From positions 1 through 26,834 of the forward strand of contig DJEP01000033.1 in assembly GCA_002431915.1 (NCBI GenBank): a DNA stretch of 26,834 bases. Reading direction: 5' to 3'. The DNA comes from Lachnospiraceae bacterium UBA5895 (GTDB taxonomy: Bacteria > Bacillota > Clostridia > Lachnospirales > Lachnospiraceae). Position numbers and translations under genes: made by a program. Below the pieces are notes generated by a model that ran no database searches, was not told the origin of the DNA, and worked only from the letters and a program-made list of their open reading frames with translations. Below, piece by piece: positions 1-8,268 of this stretch; positions within the stretch are counted from its first letter, which is position 1, and each line of letters starts with the position of its first letter.

Positions 1-1
1 T

Positions 2-57
2 ATTATAACACAGACCGCACATCCATAAAAGACGTGCGGTCTGTTCTATGTTATAAT
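2..57. terminator. Two-tier inverted repeat downstream of the glycosylase gene
   Basis: Positions 11-20 (CAGACCGCAC) pair perfectly with 34-43. Outside this stem, 2-10 (ATTATAACA) pair perfectly with 49-57, leaving a 5-nt bulge at 44-48. The structure lies about 30 nt past the stop of the minus-strand glycosylase gene, where a terminator is expected. There is no clean U tract on either strand, so it could instead be a transcript-end stabiliser or a bidirectional terminator for a gene outside the window. Confidence 0.5.
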
Positions 58-88
58 CCCCTTTTACACCGTGTTTATTTTTGGTACT

Positions 89-616
89 TTACGTATCATT
101 TGTCTTATTATATAGAATTTTGTCGGTGATGTCAATGGTATTCCGCCAGGCCTCACACAATTTTAGCAGGGACCACGCCGCATTTGCCGGGCTGGTAGAT
201 GGCAGCGTCACTGCCTCTCTTCCCGTGAGGGGCAGCTGATACTTCCGGTACAATTCTCCCGCCTTGTTCCCGTTGGCGTAGATCCCCGTGATCTTCGATT
301 CTGTAAGCAGCCCCCTGATATCTGTCGGCACCACATTTTTAATGCTGCTGTCGCTGGAACCCTTGATATCACAGCTCTGGATCACATCCCACAAGGCGAT
401 ATGGTGTGCCAGAAGCATCGCCTTTTTCTCTTCGATGGTCTCCGGCACCGGCTCGCCGCACAGATCCGCCATCACTTTCCAAAAGCGGTTCTGCTTATGC
501 CCATAATAAAAATGGTTCTCCCGGGATTTCACCGAGGGCAGTGTTCCAAGAATCAACACCTCGCTGTCCGCATCATAAACCGGTGCAAATGTATGCTCAA
601 TGTGTTCGTATTCCAT
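89..616 (-). CDS. DNA-deoxyinosine (hypoxanthine) glycosylase, uracil-DNA glycosylase superfamily
   Basis: The 175-aa protein is a base-excision repair glycosylase expected to remove hypoxanthine, the product of adenine deamination, from DNA. The N-terminal active-site region (about residues 20-47) carries LILGTLPSVKSREN followed by the FYYGHKQNRFW stretch, typical of the Mug-like/HDG branch of the UDG superfamily. The C-terminal DNA-intercalating motif is STSPANAAW near residues 140-148. The length suits this single-domain family. The Shine-Dalgarno upstream of the ATG is only moderate (AAAGAGTGAAAG). It stands 82 bp beyond pncB on the same strand and may be the last gene of that transcript. 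Family assignment is good; the exact base preference (hypoxanthine rather than uracil or xanthine) is inferred from the family. Confidence 0.85.
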   Translation of the reverse strand: MEYEHIEHTFAPVYDADSEVLILGTLPSVKSRENHFYYGHKQNRFWKVMADLCGEPVPETIEEKKAMLLAHHIALWDVIQSCDIKGSSDSSIKNVVPTDIRGLLTESKITGIYANGNKAGELYRKYQLPLTGREAVTLPSTSPANAAWSLLKLCEAWRNTIDITDKILYNKTNDT

Positions 617-698
617 ATTCTTTCACTCTTTTCATCCTCGACCTATCCTATATTCTCCGGATTTTCCGCGTTCTGAGGCATCCCAGATCCGTTCCACC

Positions 699-1913
699 CT
701 ATCTGTCATGTTCCAGTCTCCACCGGATACACCTGGTAAGATACTCCACATACTCCTCGTTCTTGCACATTTCCTTGCCGGGGGTATCGGAGATCTTCGC
801 CACATCCATGCCGTTGCAGGCAGTCGTCTTCATAACGATATTTAAAGGCTCCTCACAGGTATCATTGGCAATATAAGTACCAATACCAAACGCCACCGTC
901 ACGCGGTCCCGGAATGCCCTGCGCAGTTCGTCTGCCCTGGCGAAATCCAGGCTGTCACTGAATAACAGGGTCTTGCGCTTCGGATCGATTCCCAGCGTTT
1001 CATAATGGGCGATTATCTTTTCCCCCCAGGCAAAGGGATCCCCGCTGTCATGCCGCACTCCGGAGAACAGAGTTGAATAGGTCAGCTGAAAATCTTTCAG
1101 GAAACAATCCGTAGTGATGGTATCCGTCAGGGCGATGCCGTTCAGGACACCGTACTCCTTCACCCAGGCATCCAGGGCATACCAGTTGGAATACGCCGGA
1201 TTATGTTTGTGATTGCCCTGTCCGGTACACATGATCCACTCATGCGCCATGGTGCCCACCGGCGTCACATTCCACTTTTTTGCCAGATAGACATTGGAAG
1301 TACCGATGCAGACAGAATCCTTATAGTCCTTATTGTGTGCCACCAGCTCCTGTACCGCCAGTTCCTGTGCTTCCGCAGACAGGCGGCGCCGCAGACCAAA
1401 TTCACTGAAATTGCCGAGGCAATAAGTCCCATCCACAAGCTTCTGCACCTTATCCGCAAGCCGCTCCCGGAAGGAAGCATACAGCTTGTCATAGTCATAA
1501 TTCATCCGGAAAAATACTTCATTAACGATAGCCAGCGTCGGGATCTCATACATGGAAGTATTTAACCAGGAACCTTTCGTCTCGATGGTCAGCCCACAGG
1601 CTGCATCCGTGCCAATCTCGAAGTCCTCATATCTGGGCTGCCACAGGCGCAGGAAATCCACATAGGAGCCCTTGATCCATTTTACATTTTCCAGGTAATT
1701 CAGTTCTTCTTCCGTAAAACGTAAGTTGCAGTACGCCCTGATCTGCTCCTTGATCTCTTCCACCATCTCCGGTGTGAAAAATACATCTGTATTCCTGCAT
1801 TTAAATGTCCAGGTAGTCTTATACGCGCTGAACTGGTGGTAGATGCACTGTCCCATGGAGAATTTATACATGTCATTTTCCAATAAACTGTTGATAATCT
1901 GTGGTAATTGCAT
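699..1913 (-). CDS. pncB: Nicotinate phosphoribosyltransferase
   Basis: The 404-aa enzyme joins nicotinate and PRPP to give nicotinate mononucleotide, the entry step of the Preiss-Handler NAD salvage pathway, in the cytoplasm. Family signatures are FGLRRRLS near residues 172-179, PVGTMAHEW with the phospho-accepting His at 224, GVRHDSGDPFAW in the phosphoribosyl-binding half, LLFSDSLD and FGIGTYIAND. An in-frame upstream ATG at 2003 exists, but it lies inside pncA. I chose 1913 because GGGGGAG sits 7-12 nt before it and the N-terminus then matches the family (LPQIINSLLENDMYKFSM). It starts 14 nt after the pncA stop, so the two are very probably co-transcribed and act consecutively. Confidence 0.95.
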   Translation of the reverse strand: MQLPQIINSLLENDMYKFSMGQCIYHQFSAYKTTWTFKCRNTDVFFTPEMVEEIKEQIRAYCNLRFTEEELNYLENVKWIKGSYVDFLRLWQPRYEDFEIGTDAACGLTIETKGSWLNTSMYEIPTLAIVNEVFFRMNYDYDKLYASFRERLADKVQKLVDGTYCLGNFSEFGLRRRLSAEAQELAVQELVAHNKDYKDSVCIGTSNVYLAKKWNVTPVGTMAHEWIMCTGQGNHKHNPAYSNWYALDAWVKEYGVLNGIALTDTITTDCFLKDFQLTYSTLFSGVRHDSGDPFAWGEKIIAHYETLGIDPKRKTLLFSDSLDFARADELRRAFRDRVTVAFGIGTYIANDTCEEPLNIVMKTTACNGMDVAKISDTPGKEMCKNEEYVEYLTRCIRWRLEHDR

Positions 1914-1927
1914 TGTTTTCTCCCCCT

Positions 1928-2503
1928 CTATATCACATCCACCTGGATCGGTCCCATGGCGGCAATGGCCGTCTGGTGAGTCTGCGGTGTCACACAGGCG
2001 CATGCCTTCTCAATGACGCACACTCTTGCCTCCGGTACAAATGCCTTCGCCATGACCACATTGCTCAGCACACAGATCCCGGTACAGAACCCGGTGAAAT
2101 CCACTTCCATGGGATATTCTCCCTCTGCAGCCTCTCCTGCTGCCGTCACCTCTGCCCAGATCGCTTTTAATACATTACCAAAATCCAGACTGCCAAAAGT
2201 AGGCTTTTTCACTGTAATTATATTTTTCGGTGCATAATGCTCTCTTACCGCCTTCACAATATCCGGATGGATCTCATATCCTTCCGTGTCCTCCTGTCCA
2301 TGCAGCACAGGCAGACGCCTGCCTTCCTGGGTGTTTAGATAATCTGCCGTATGGGTATCCCTGGTAACGATTACCTTGTAGTATTCCCCGCTTTCCGCTG
2401 CCGCAACGATATTTTTTACCGCCGCCTCGCACTCTTTGTTCCCCAGTGCTCCGGTGATGAATTCCTGCTGCGCGTCTGTGATCACTAATACCTTCTTTGT
2501 CAT
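1928..2503 (-). CDS. pncA: Nicotinamidase (isochorismatase-like hydrolase)
   Basis: The 191-aa cysteine hydrolase deamidates nicotinamide to nicotinate, which PncB, encoded 14 nt downstream, then uses. The catalytic triad is visible: Asp10 in VLVITDAQQEF, Lys99 or Lys100 in TVKKPTFGS, and Cys144 in GFCTGICVLSN. Metal-ligand candidates Asp49 and His51 sit in TRDTHTADY. A longer reading from 2551 is possible, but the ATG at 2503 has a strong GAGGAGAGGG ribosome site and begins the conserved MTKKVLVITD. The usual DxQNDF is DAQQEF here, a mild deviation. Related isochorismatase-like amidases are the alternative, but the pncB neighbour makes nicotinamidase by far the best call. Confidence 0.9.
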   Translation of the reverse strand: MTKKVLVITDAQQEFITGALGNKECEAAVKNIVAAAESGEYYKVIVTRDTHTADYLNTQEGRRLPVLHGQEDTEGYEIHPDIVKAVREHYAPKNIITVKKPTFGSLDFGNVLKAIWAEVTAAGEAAEGEYPMEVDFTGFCTGICVLSNVVMAKAFVPEARVCVIEKACACVTPQTHQTAIAAMGPIQVDVI

Positions 2504-2533
2504 GTTCCCTCTCCTCTTTTTGCTATAATCATC

Positions 2534-2573
2534 AAAAGCAGGCAATCGCACTCTGCACGATCGCCTGCTTTTT
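2534..2573 (-). terminator. Intrinsic terminator after the AAA+ ATPase gene
   Basis: The arms GCAGGC (2538-2543) and GCCTGC (2563-2568) extend through ATCG/CGAT, with a G-U wobble on the minus strand, around a 9-nt loop. The minus-strand transcript runs into four U at 2534-2537. The hairpin lies directly after the stop codon at 2578 and separates the AAA+ operon from pncA-pncB. The plus strand also has a T run at 2569-2573, but one A-C mismatch makes the minus direction the better fit. Confidence 0.8.
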
Positions 2574-2577
2574 CCTC

Positions 2578-4068
2578 TTACAAAAATAATTTTCTGACCT
2601 TCTCTGCGTCAAATACGACTTCTGTTAATCCGTCCACCTCGATCTGATACAGGGCATTGGCTGCCAGATGCTCCGCCGCCTGCTCAAGATCACGGATACC
2701 ACTGGTATTGGAATAAATCTCTACCACCGCATCCAGTCCCTCTTCGGTAATGGTACACTCGTTTGCCTGCAGTCCGATGCGTTTCAATACCTTGGGCAAT
2801 GCGAATCTGGAGAAAATGATCTTCTTCTCCTCCGGAGTATAATCCGGAATATCGATCACCGCAAAACGGGACATTAATGGGGCACTGATCTGCTCCTTAT
2901 CGTTAGCCGTAGCAATCGGATAAACGCCGAATGTGGGCACGGTACATTCCATATAGTTGTCCGTGAATCCCAGATTGTCCAGCAGGGTAAGCAGTACATC
3001 CGCCGGATTGCCGTTGCCTTTGCCGCTGGCTGCTTTGTCCAGCTCGTTGATGATGAATACCAGATTGGACTCTCCCGCCATGGAAAAAGCTTCCATGATG
3101 ATACCGGGTTTGGCATTGGCATAAATTCTGGAGCTTCCGGTCAGCTGCTCCGGATCGTTGATGGAGCTCATATCCAGTGTAGTCCAGGGAAGTTTTAAAA
3201 TCCTTGCCACCGCATAAGCAATTTGGGATTTACCGGTTCCCGCCGGTCCCACCAGCAATAATCCGTAAGCCGGTAAGGTGTGGGTACGGTTGATCTGAAT
3301 GATGGTCTCCATGATTCTCTGCTTTACCCGCTCCATACCATATAATTCCTCATCCAGGATCCGTCTGGCTTCCACAGGGTCAATTGCCTCAAAATAATTG
3401 CCCTTCCACTGAATGTTCATCATAATGGACAATGCTCTCTGGGCATGTCTTCTCTCTTCCGGAGACACCTCGTGGGATCTTGCCACTGCCAGGTTTCTTC
3501 TCGCCCACAGGCGGATGTTTTCCGGCATGGTTCTTCCGGCACAGGTCATGAAATCGGAAATACTCTGAAGGCTGGTGAGTTTCATATCATCGCCGTCTTC
3601 GTCTTCCTCCTCGCTCTGCTCCTCCTCTGCCGGTGCACTGCTGGCAAAAAGACGTTCCATCATAAACTGCAAAAAACCATCCTCCGCGGACAGCTTTGTG
3701 CCGCCACCGAAAGCCGTCTCACGAATCTTATATACTGCATAGCCGTCACATCTGTTTTCTCCGGAGAGACGCACATTAATGTGGTTCTCACCGAGCCAGC
3801 GGATCAGGCTGACAAAACGGGCATCAATCTGTAAAATATCGGCATAGGCACTGTGGCCCTCTTCCCTGAATTCAAAATTGGTGCGCTTGCCCTGATTGCC
3901 GAAGACACCGGTTGCATGATGTTTCCACTGCTCGCTGCTGTTATCTAATATCAAAATAGGCTTTTCAGGACTTGCCGCTGCCTCATTGGAGCGGAACGTG
4001 GTGTAAGTACATACGGGATCCTGTTTCTTTTCGTTTTCCGGAACACTGCTGAAATCAAAAACCGGCAT
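2578..4068 (-). CDS. Lon-type AAA+ ATPase without peptidase domain
   Basis: The 496-aa protein has a C-terminal AAA+ module most like that of Lon: Walker A GPAGTGKS near residues 274-281, a Walker B-like VFIINELDK near 337-345, sensor 1 PIATAND, an arginine-finger candidate in LMSRF, and a sensor-2/lid region SGIRDLEQAAEHLAANAL. The protein stops after the lid; no Ser-Lys S16 peptidase follows. Residues 1 to about 200 match nothing I recognise and include a very acidic stretch (AEEEQSEEEDEDGDD). The usual Walker B Asp is Asn (NELDK), although the catalytic Glu remains. The start at 4068 has AAGGAGAT just upstream; an earlier ATG at 4092 lacks a suitable site. It begins 26 nt after the chemoreceptor stop and is the last gene of that operon. 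A remodelling or chaperone role is plausible; the substrate is unknown. Confidence 0.8.
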   Translation of the reverse strand: MPVFDFSSVPENEKKQDPVCTYTTFRSNEAAASPEKPILILDNSSEQWKHHATGVFGNQGKRTNFEFREEGHSAYADILQIDARFVSLIRWLGENHINVRLSGENRCDGYAVYKIRETAFGGGTKLSAEDGFLQFMMERLFASSAPAEEEQSEEEDEDGDDMKLTSLQSISDFMTCAGRTMPENIRLWARRNLAVARSHEVSPEERRHAQRALSIMMNIQWKGNYFEAIDPVEARRILDEELYGMERVKQRIMETIIQINRTHTLPAYGLLLVGPAGTGKSQIAYAVARILKLPWTTLDMSSINDPEQLTGSSRIYANAKPGIIMEAFSMAGESNLVFIINELDKAASGKGNGNPADVLLTLLDNLGFTDNYMECTVPTFGVYPIATANDKEQISAPLMSRFAVIDIPDYTPEEKKIIFSRFALPKVLKRIGLQANECTITEEGLDAVVEIYSNTSGIRDLEQAAEHLAANALYQIEVDGLTEVVFDAEKVRKLFL

Positions 4069-4094
4069 ATTTTTATCTCCTTTTACCCACACAA

Positions 4095-5855
4095 TTATTT
4101 TTGTGCTTCTTTTTTTCTAGCCTGAATCTTCTTCTCATCAATCAGTTTGAACTGTTTTACGAGATTTGTCATATTCTCAGACTGAGCCAGCAGTTCCTCA
4201 CTGGTAGCAGACAGCTCTTCTGCTGCCGCCGAATTGGACTGTACGATCTCGGAGATCTGGTTCACACCGCTCTCCGCCTGCTCCATGGCATCCGCCTGGG
4301 TAGCCGCGATCTGGGTCAGTTCCTCGGAATCCTGTGCGATCTTGCGGACACCATCCACGATAACGCTTAAGGTCTGGGATGCATGATCCACGGCTTCATT
4401 GCCGGCATGAATCTCCTCCAGGGTGCCACCGATCAGTTCTCTGGTATTCACTGCGGACTGGGCACTCTGCTCTGCCAGCTTGCCGATCTGATCTGCCACC
4501 ACAGCAAAGCCTCTGCCTGCTTCTCCCGCTCTGGCTGCCTCAATGGAAGCGTTCAGGGACAGCAGATTTGTCTGGCTGGCAATATCCTCGATTTCGCCGA
4601 TGATGTTGCTGATCTTCTCGGAAGTCTCATTGATCCGTCCCATGATCTCCATCAGGTGATTCATCTCGGTACGGCCTTCATCTGCCTTGGCGGAGTACTC
4701 CTGCGCCTGCTTGCTGGAATTCTTCGTATGCTCTGCGGTATCGTCTACCATAGAGGTAATATTGGTAATGGTTGCCTGTAACTGTTGTACAGCTCCTGCC
4801 TGCTCGGTAGCGCCCTCAGCCAGAGACTGTGCCGCATCTGCCAGACTTCCGGCACCCATGGACACCTGATCGGATACCGCGTTGACGTTGTACAGCGCCT
4901 CATTCATCTTATACTTAATATCCCTCAATGCCTCTTTCAGTTCATCCAGATCGCCCACATAGAGATCGGGATAGCGGAATTTCACGGTCCAGTCGCCGTT
5001 TGCCATGGCATTTAATGCCTGGTTGATATCCTCAATTATCATTCGAAGGTTGGTTGCCATCGAAGTGGCCGCCTTTGTCATCTCTGCCACCTCATCCCCG
5101 GTCTCCACCTCGGGGAATTCCGTAGTCAGATCTCCGGCTGCAAAACCATCCAGTCGATCTGTCAGTGCCTTCAGAGGATGTGCAATACCCTTGGCGATAC
5201 TCTTTCCCGCTTTTTCAGATCCGGCGAAGCCCAGTGCAATAATTAACAGAATAAAGATAAAAATAATTACGCGGAAAATATCCAGCTTCTGCTCCATGGC
5301 ATTGCCATTGGTCACACTGCTGTCAAGCAGGGAAGTCATGGCTGCATATACCTGCTGGAACACGGGATCCATCTGTTCGCTTGCCATCTGCTGTGCCTGC
5401 ATCCGCTTCGCAGGATCGGAAGATGTGCCCAGTTCCAGTACCTGTGTCTCAATCTGCTGGTAAGACGCTACGCCGTCCTTAATCTGCTGGTAAGTAGCTC
5501 TTCCCTCATCCGTGATCATGTCATCTTCCAGGGCACTGATATAGGTATCCAGCTGTTCCGCCGTCAGGTCATGGGCTTTTTTTGCTGTAGCGATCAGTGT
5601 ATCGTCATCATAGCCGATAGCGGCACGGGTCTCACTTCGCATCTCCGCGATGACGATCATTGCCTTACCAATGTCACCCTGTGCAAAACCGTAATGGCGC
5701 AGCGCATAGGAATACTGATAACTTACGACTCCCATGGCAACACAGGCAATAATACCTGTCGCACTTAATAATAATGTAATTTTACGAAATACTCTGAGTA
5801 ACCGCTTCTCAATGGGGAGCTTGTTCAAACTGTTAAAACTGTCCGTTCTGTTCAT
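4095..5855 (-). CDS. Methyl-accepting chemotaxis protein with two HAMP segments
   Basis: The 586-aa transmembrane chemoreceptor senses a ligand outside the cell and controls CheA kinase. TM1 spans about residues 26-47. The extracytoplasmic region (48-192) is predicted all-helical, like a four-helix-bundle sensor. TM2 spans 193-212. A HAMP domain (about 218-270) is followed by a second HAMP-like segment (about 275-325, with ANGDWTVKF and GDLDELKEAL). The signalling domain carries the conserved hairpin tip near 424-455 (EDIASQTNLLSLNASIEAAR, then GRGFAVVADQI). No C-terminal CheR-binding pentapeptide is visible; the protein ends in a Lys-rich tail. Its start overlaps the end of the cysteine-cluster gene by 23 nt, implying translational coupling. 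No che or flagellar genes are in the window, so it is an orphan receptor with unknown ligand. Confidence 0.93.
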   Translation of the reverse strand: MNRTDSFNSLNKLPIEKRLLRVFRKITLLLSATGIIACVAMGVVSYQYSYALRHYGFAQGDIGKAMIVIAEMRSETRAAIGYDDDTLIATAKKAHDLTAEQLDTYISALEDDMITDEGRATYQQIKDGVASYQQIETQVLELGTSSDPAKRMQAQQMASEQMDPVFQQVYAAMTSLLDSSVTNGNAMEQKLDIFRVIIFIFILLIIALGFAGSEKAGKSIAKGIAHPLKALTDRLDGFAAGDLTTEFPEVETGDEVAEMTKAATSMATNLRMIIEDINQALNAMANGDWTVKFRYPDLYVGDLDELKEALRDIKYKMNEALYNVNAVSDQVSMGAGSLADAAQSLAEGATEQAGAVQQLQATITNITSMVDDTAEHTKNSSKQAQEYSAKADEGRTEMNHLMEIMGRINETSEKISNIIGEIEDIASQTNLLSLNASIEAARAGEAGRGFAVVADQIGKLAEQSAQSAVNTRELIGGTLEEIHAGNEAVDHASQTLSVIVDGVRKIAQDSEELTQIAATQADAMEQAESGVNQISEIVQSNSAAAEELSATSEELLAQSENMTNLVKQFKLIDEKKIQARKKEAQK

Positions 5856-6498
5856 TCCAATGTTCCATCCTCTCTGTAAACTGCGTATAAAAATCTATCG
5901 TCCCCTCGTACGGCAATAAGTAAAACAGACGCAACAGCAGCAGGTTTTCCTCCCGCTGTTTCCCTTCGTCTTCTCTCGCAACTCTATCTGTCATGGCAGA
6001 TAACAGGTCATGCCATTGCAGCTTGAATTGCTCATTTCTCTTCAATTCCGGTGTATCGATCCACTTGCTGACCTTCACCTTACTGCGGTTCTCCTTCGCA
6101 CATTCTCCGGTCTGGAGAAAATAGAACAATCCCCCGTTCTCATAATGTCTTCCCAAAGGAAATAAACGGCAGATTCCCGGGCGGTACGGGTGAATGCTGC
6201 ATCGTCTCTCCGCATTAAGATATGCACAGGCTTCCCCGGTTCCCTGCATTTTCAGATTCGGTAAAATCACACCATCCACCACGTTCAGTTCCACTGACGT
6301 CGCTAATAGCTCCTGCATACTTTTCCCAAGCCCCGTCGTCAGCCGGTAGACATCATAGGGATCTAAAATAATGGATGTTCCCATACCGCGGCAGCACTGT
6401 GAACAGCCCTCACATCCGCCGCAGTCCGCCTTTACCATATCATTCGCTTTGTACAAATGACCGTCGGATATCTCCGCAAGACTTACATTCTGCCTCAT
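5833..6498 (-). CDS. YkgJ-type cysteine cluster protein (putative metal-binding)
   Basis: The 221-aa protein has the N-terminal cysteine cluster of the YkgJ/UPF0153 family: Cys26, Cys29, Cys32, Cys35 and Cys36 in DCGGCEGCSQCC. Further cysteines follow in EACAYL, RRCSIHPYRPGICRLFP. The family is proposed to chelate zinc or an iron-sulfur cluster; its function is not established. The C-terminal third (about 130-221) is charged and carries no motif I recognise. The gene starts 10 nt after the mtnA stop and overlaps the chemoreceptor start by 23 nt, so it sits in the middle of one transcript. The ribosome site is weak (GGTGA or a more distant AGAGAGG). Confidence 0.8.
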   Translation of the reverse strand: MRQNVSLAEISDGHLYKANDMVKADCGGCEGCSQCCRGMGTSIILDPYDVYRLTTGLGKSMQELLATSVELNVVDGVILPNLKMQGTGEACAYLNAERRCSIHPYRPGICRLFPLGRHYENGGLFYFLQTGECAKENRSKVKVSKWIDTPELKRNEQFKLQWHDLLSAMTDRVAREDEGKQREENLLLLRLFYLLPYEGTIDFYTQFTERMEHWNEQNGQF

Positions 6499-6508
6499 AT
6501 GTTCACCA

Positions 6509-7603
6509 TCAGCCTCTCTGTGCCTTGCGTTTCATGATCTCCTTCAGGCTCTCCGTGTAGGGTGCTCTCGCCACACCGTACTCCGTTACAATGCCGGCGA
6601 TCAGTTCATGATCCGTCACATCGAATGCAGGATTGTAGACCTTTACACCTTCCGGAGCCATGCGCTCCTTGTACCACATCTCAGTGACCTCTTCCGCCTT
6701 GCGCTGCTCGATGCAGATATCTGCGCCGGTAGCGGTTGCCATGTCGATGGTAGATGTCGGTGCACAGATATATACCGGCACACCGTACTGCTTTGCCACT
6801 GCTGCCACCACGCTGGTACCGATCTTGTTCGCTGTATCGCCGTTGACCGCCACTCTGTCACAGCCTACAAATACTGCCTGCACCCAGCCCTTGGACATGA
6901 CGGACGCAGACATATTGTCACAAATCAGAGTCACATCCACACCTGCGGAATGCAGTTCAAATGCTGTCAGTCTGGCTCCCTGCAAAAGGGGTCTGGTCTC
7001 ATCCGCAAATACATGGAAGTTATAGCCCTTCTCCTGCCCCAGATAAATGGGTGCCGTTGCAGTACCGTATTTTACAGTTGCAAGTTGTCCTGCATTACAG
7101 TGGGTTAGAATGCCGTCGCCCGGTTTTACCAGTTCCAGTCCAAATTCTCCGATTTTTCGGCACACTTCCACATCTTCCGCCCGAATCTGCTGTGCTTCAT
7201 CACGCAGGATTTCCTTCACTTCTGCCACTGTCTTGTGCTCTTCTCTGCCAGCCTTCACAGCCATGGCATCCATGCGTTTCAACGCCCAGGACAGATTGAC
7301 TGCGGTAGGTCTGGAAGAATTCAGATATTCCTTATATTCTGTGAATTTCTGATAAAACTCCTCGAAATCTTCGGTCTCGATGCGATTCGCCAGCAGGTAA
7401 ATTCCCAGTGCCGCCGCTACGCCGATGGCAGGCGCTCCGCGGACTTTCAGGAGATAGATGGCATCCCACATCTCCTGTGCGGTATGTAAGGCGATCAGTT
7501 CGATCCTGCCCGGAAGCCGGGTCTGATCTATGATGATTACCGCATCCTGAGCTTCATCCAGTGCTACGGTGTCGTAATCAAGGATGTTTTTTCGTTTTTC
7601 CAT
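6509..7603 (-). CDS. mtnA: S-methyl-5-thioribose-1-phosphate isomerase
   Basis: The 364-aa protein matches MtnA of methionine salvage, which interconverts methylthioribose-1-phosphate and methylthioribulose-1-phosphate. Visible motifs are RGAPAIGVAAALG (about 55-67), HCNAGQLAT with the catalytic Cys169, and VGCDRVAVNGDTANKIGT with the catalytic Asp249; the 80-residue spacing equals that of the Bacillus enzyme as I recall it. The start at 7603 has AAAGGAG seven nt upstream and is preferred over 7696, which lies inside ybaK. No other salvage gene (mtnK, mtnB, mtnD, mtnN) is in the window, so a stand-alone or shunt role is possible. Ribose-1,5-bisphosphate isomerases and eIF2B-like proteins are related alternatives, but the sequence fits MtnA better. 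Confidence 0.9.
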   Translation of the reverse strand: MEKRKNILDYDTVALDEAQDAVIIIDQTRLPGRIELIALHTAQEMWDAIYLLKVRGAPAIGVAAALGIYLLANRIETEDFEEFYQKFTEYKEYLNSSRPTAVNLSWALKRMDAMAVKAGREEHKTVAEVKEILRDEAQQIRAEDVEVCRKIGEFGLELVKPGDGILTHCNAGQLATVKYGTATAPIYLGQEKGYNFHVFADETRPLLQGARLTAFELHSAGVDVTLICDNMSASVMSKGWVQAVFVGCDRVAVNGDTANKIGTSVVAAVAKQYGVPVYICAPTSTIDMATATGADICIEQRKAEEVTEMWYKERMAPEGVKVYNPAFDVTDHELIAGIVTEYGVARAPYTESLKEIMKRKAQRG

Positions 7604-7643
7604 GTGTACTCCTTTATCTTCAGCATTTGATACATTGAATGCA

Positions 7644-8135
7644 CTAGTTTTCGTGTCTGATAATATCTGCAAACTCCGCCTTCGCAGCCTTCGCAAGGTC
7701 GTCCGGCTTCAGCTGAATCTGGGATCCGATCTTTCCTCCGCTGACATAGATCTGCTCCTGTGTTTTTGCACTCTCATCAATTCTTGTCGCATACTGTTTT
7801 TTCATACCGATTGCCGTGCATCCACCGCGGATATAACCGGTGATGGCATTGATATCTTTTACGTGGATCATTTCCACACTCTTTTCCCCTACGGATTTCG
7901 CAGCTTTTTTCAGATCCAGTTCCGCCGCAATGGGAATGACGAATACAAAATAATTCTTACTGTTACCTACGGTGACCAAAGTCTTGTAGACCTGTTCATA
8001 GGGCAGGGACAGTTTGTCCGCTATCTGAAGTCCGTCTATAAACTCATCACACTCGTAGGTATGATGGGTATAAGGAATCTTCAGGGATTCCAGAATCCGC
8101 ATAGCATTGGTCTTTACTTCTTTTTGCTTTGCCAT
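7644..8135 (-). CDS. ybaK: Cys-tRNA(Pro)/Cys-tRNA(Cys) deacylase, YbaK/EbsC family
   Basis: The 163-aa protein is a trans-editing enzyme that hydrolyses mischarged Cys-tRNA(Pro) in the cytoplasm. It has the family N-terminus TNAMRILESLKIPYTHHTY, the conserved lysine Lys51 in VYKTLVTVG, then VFVIPIAAELDLKKAAK, the glycine-rich GYIRGGCTAIGMKK and a C-terminal VSGGKIGSQIQL block, in the expected order and at the usual full length. It is the first gene of a minus-strand unit, with mtnA starting 40 nt downstream. The ribosome site (GTGAGTGAT) is weak. A promoter match lies about 70-100 bp upstream and the leader contains a dyad, both listed separately. The assignment is secure; the gene name follows the E. 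coli homologue. Confidence 0.9.
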   Translation of the reverse strand: MAKQKEVKTNAMRILESLKIPYTHHTYECDEFIDGLQIADKLSLPYEQVYKTLVTVGNSKNYFVFVIPIAAELDLKKAAKSVGEKSVEMIHVKDINAITGYIRGGCTAIGMKKQYATRIDESAKTQEQIYVSGGKIGSQIQLKPDDLAKAAKAEFADIIRHEN

Positions 8136-8160
8136 AAAATATCACTCACATTCTTGCTTC

Positions 8161-8205
8161 GTATGATACCGGAGGTTTGTTCCTTGTTACCCTTGGTATC
8201 ATTAC
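8161..8205 (-). other. Stem-loop at the 5' end of the ybaK leader
   Basis: GTATGATACC (8161-8170) and GGTATCATTAC (8195-8205) form an 8-bp stem with one extra base outside it. On the minus-strand RNA it reads AUGAUACC, a 2x2 internal loop, GGGU, a 12-nt loop holding AAGGA, ACCU, then GGUAUCAU. The predicted start of transcription (near 8199) falls at the foot of this stem, so the mRNA would begin with it. It matches no riboswitch class I recognise. Confidence 0.45.
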
Positions 8206-8234
8206 ATTTTACTATGTAATGCCTGCCTGCGCAA
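8201..8234 (-). promoter_or_regulatory. ybaK operon promoter with overlapping dyad
   Basis: Read on the minus strand, a TTGCGC -35 (8229-8234) and a TAAAAT -10 (8206-8211) are separated by 17 nt. A perfect 7-bp inverted repeat, ATTACAT-6 nt-ATGTAAT (8201-8220), covers the -10, where a repressor would act. The etfA terminator lies just upstream, so an independent promoter is needed here. Confidence 0.55.
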
Positions 8235-8268
8235 GCATACAACATAAGAAACTTTTATAACTTTTCAT

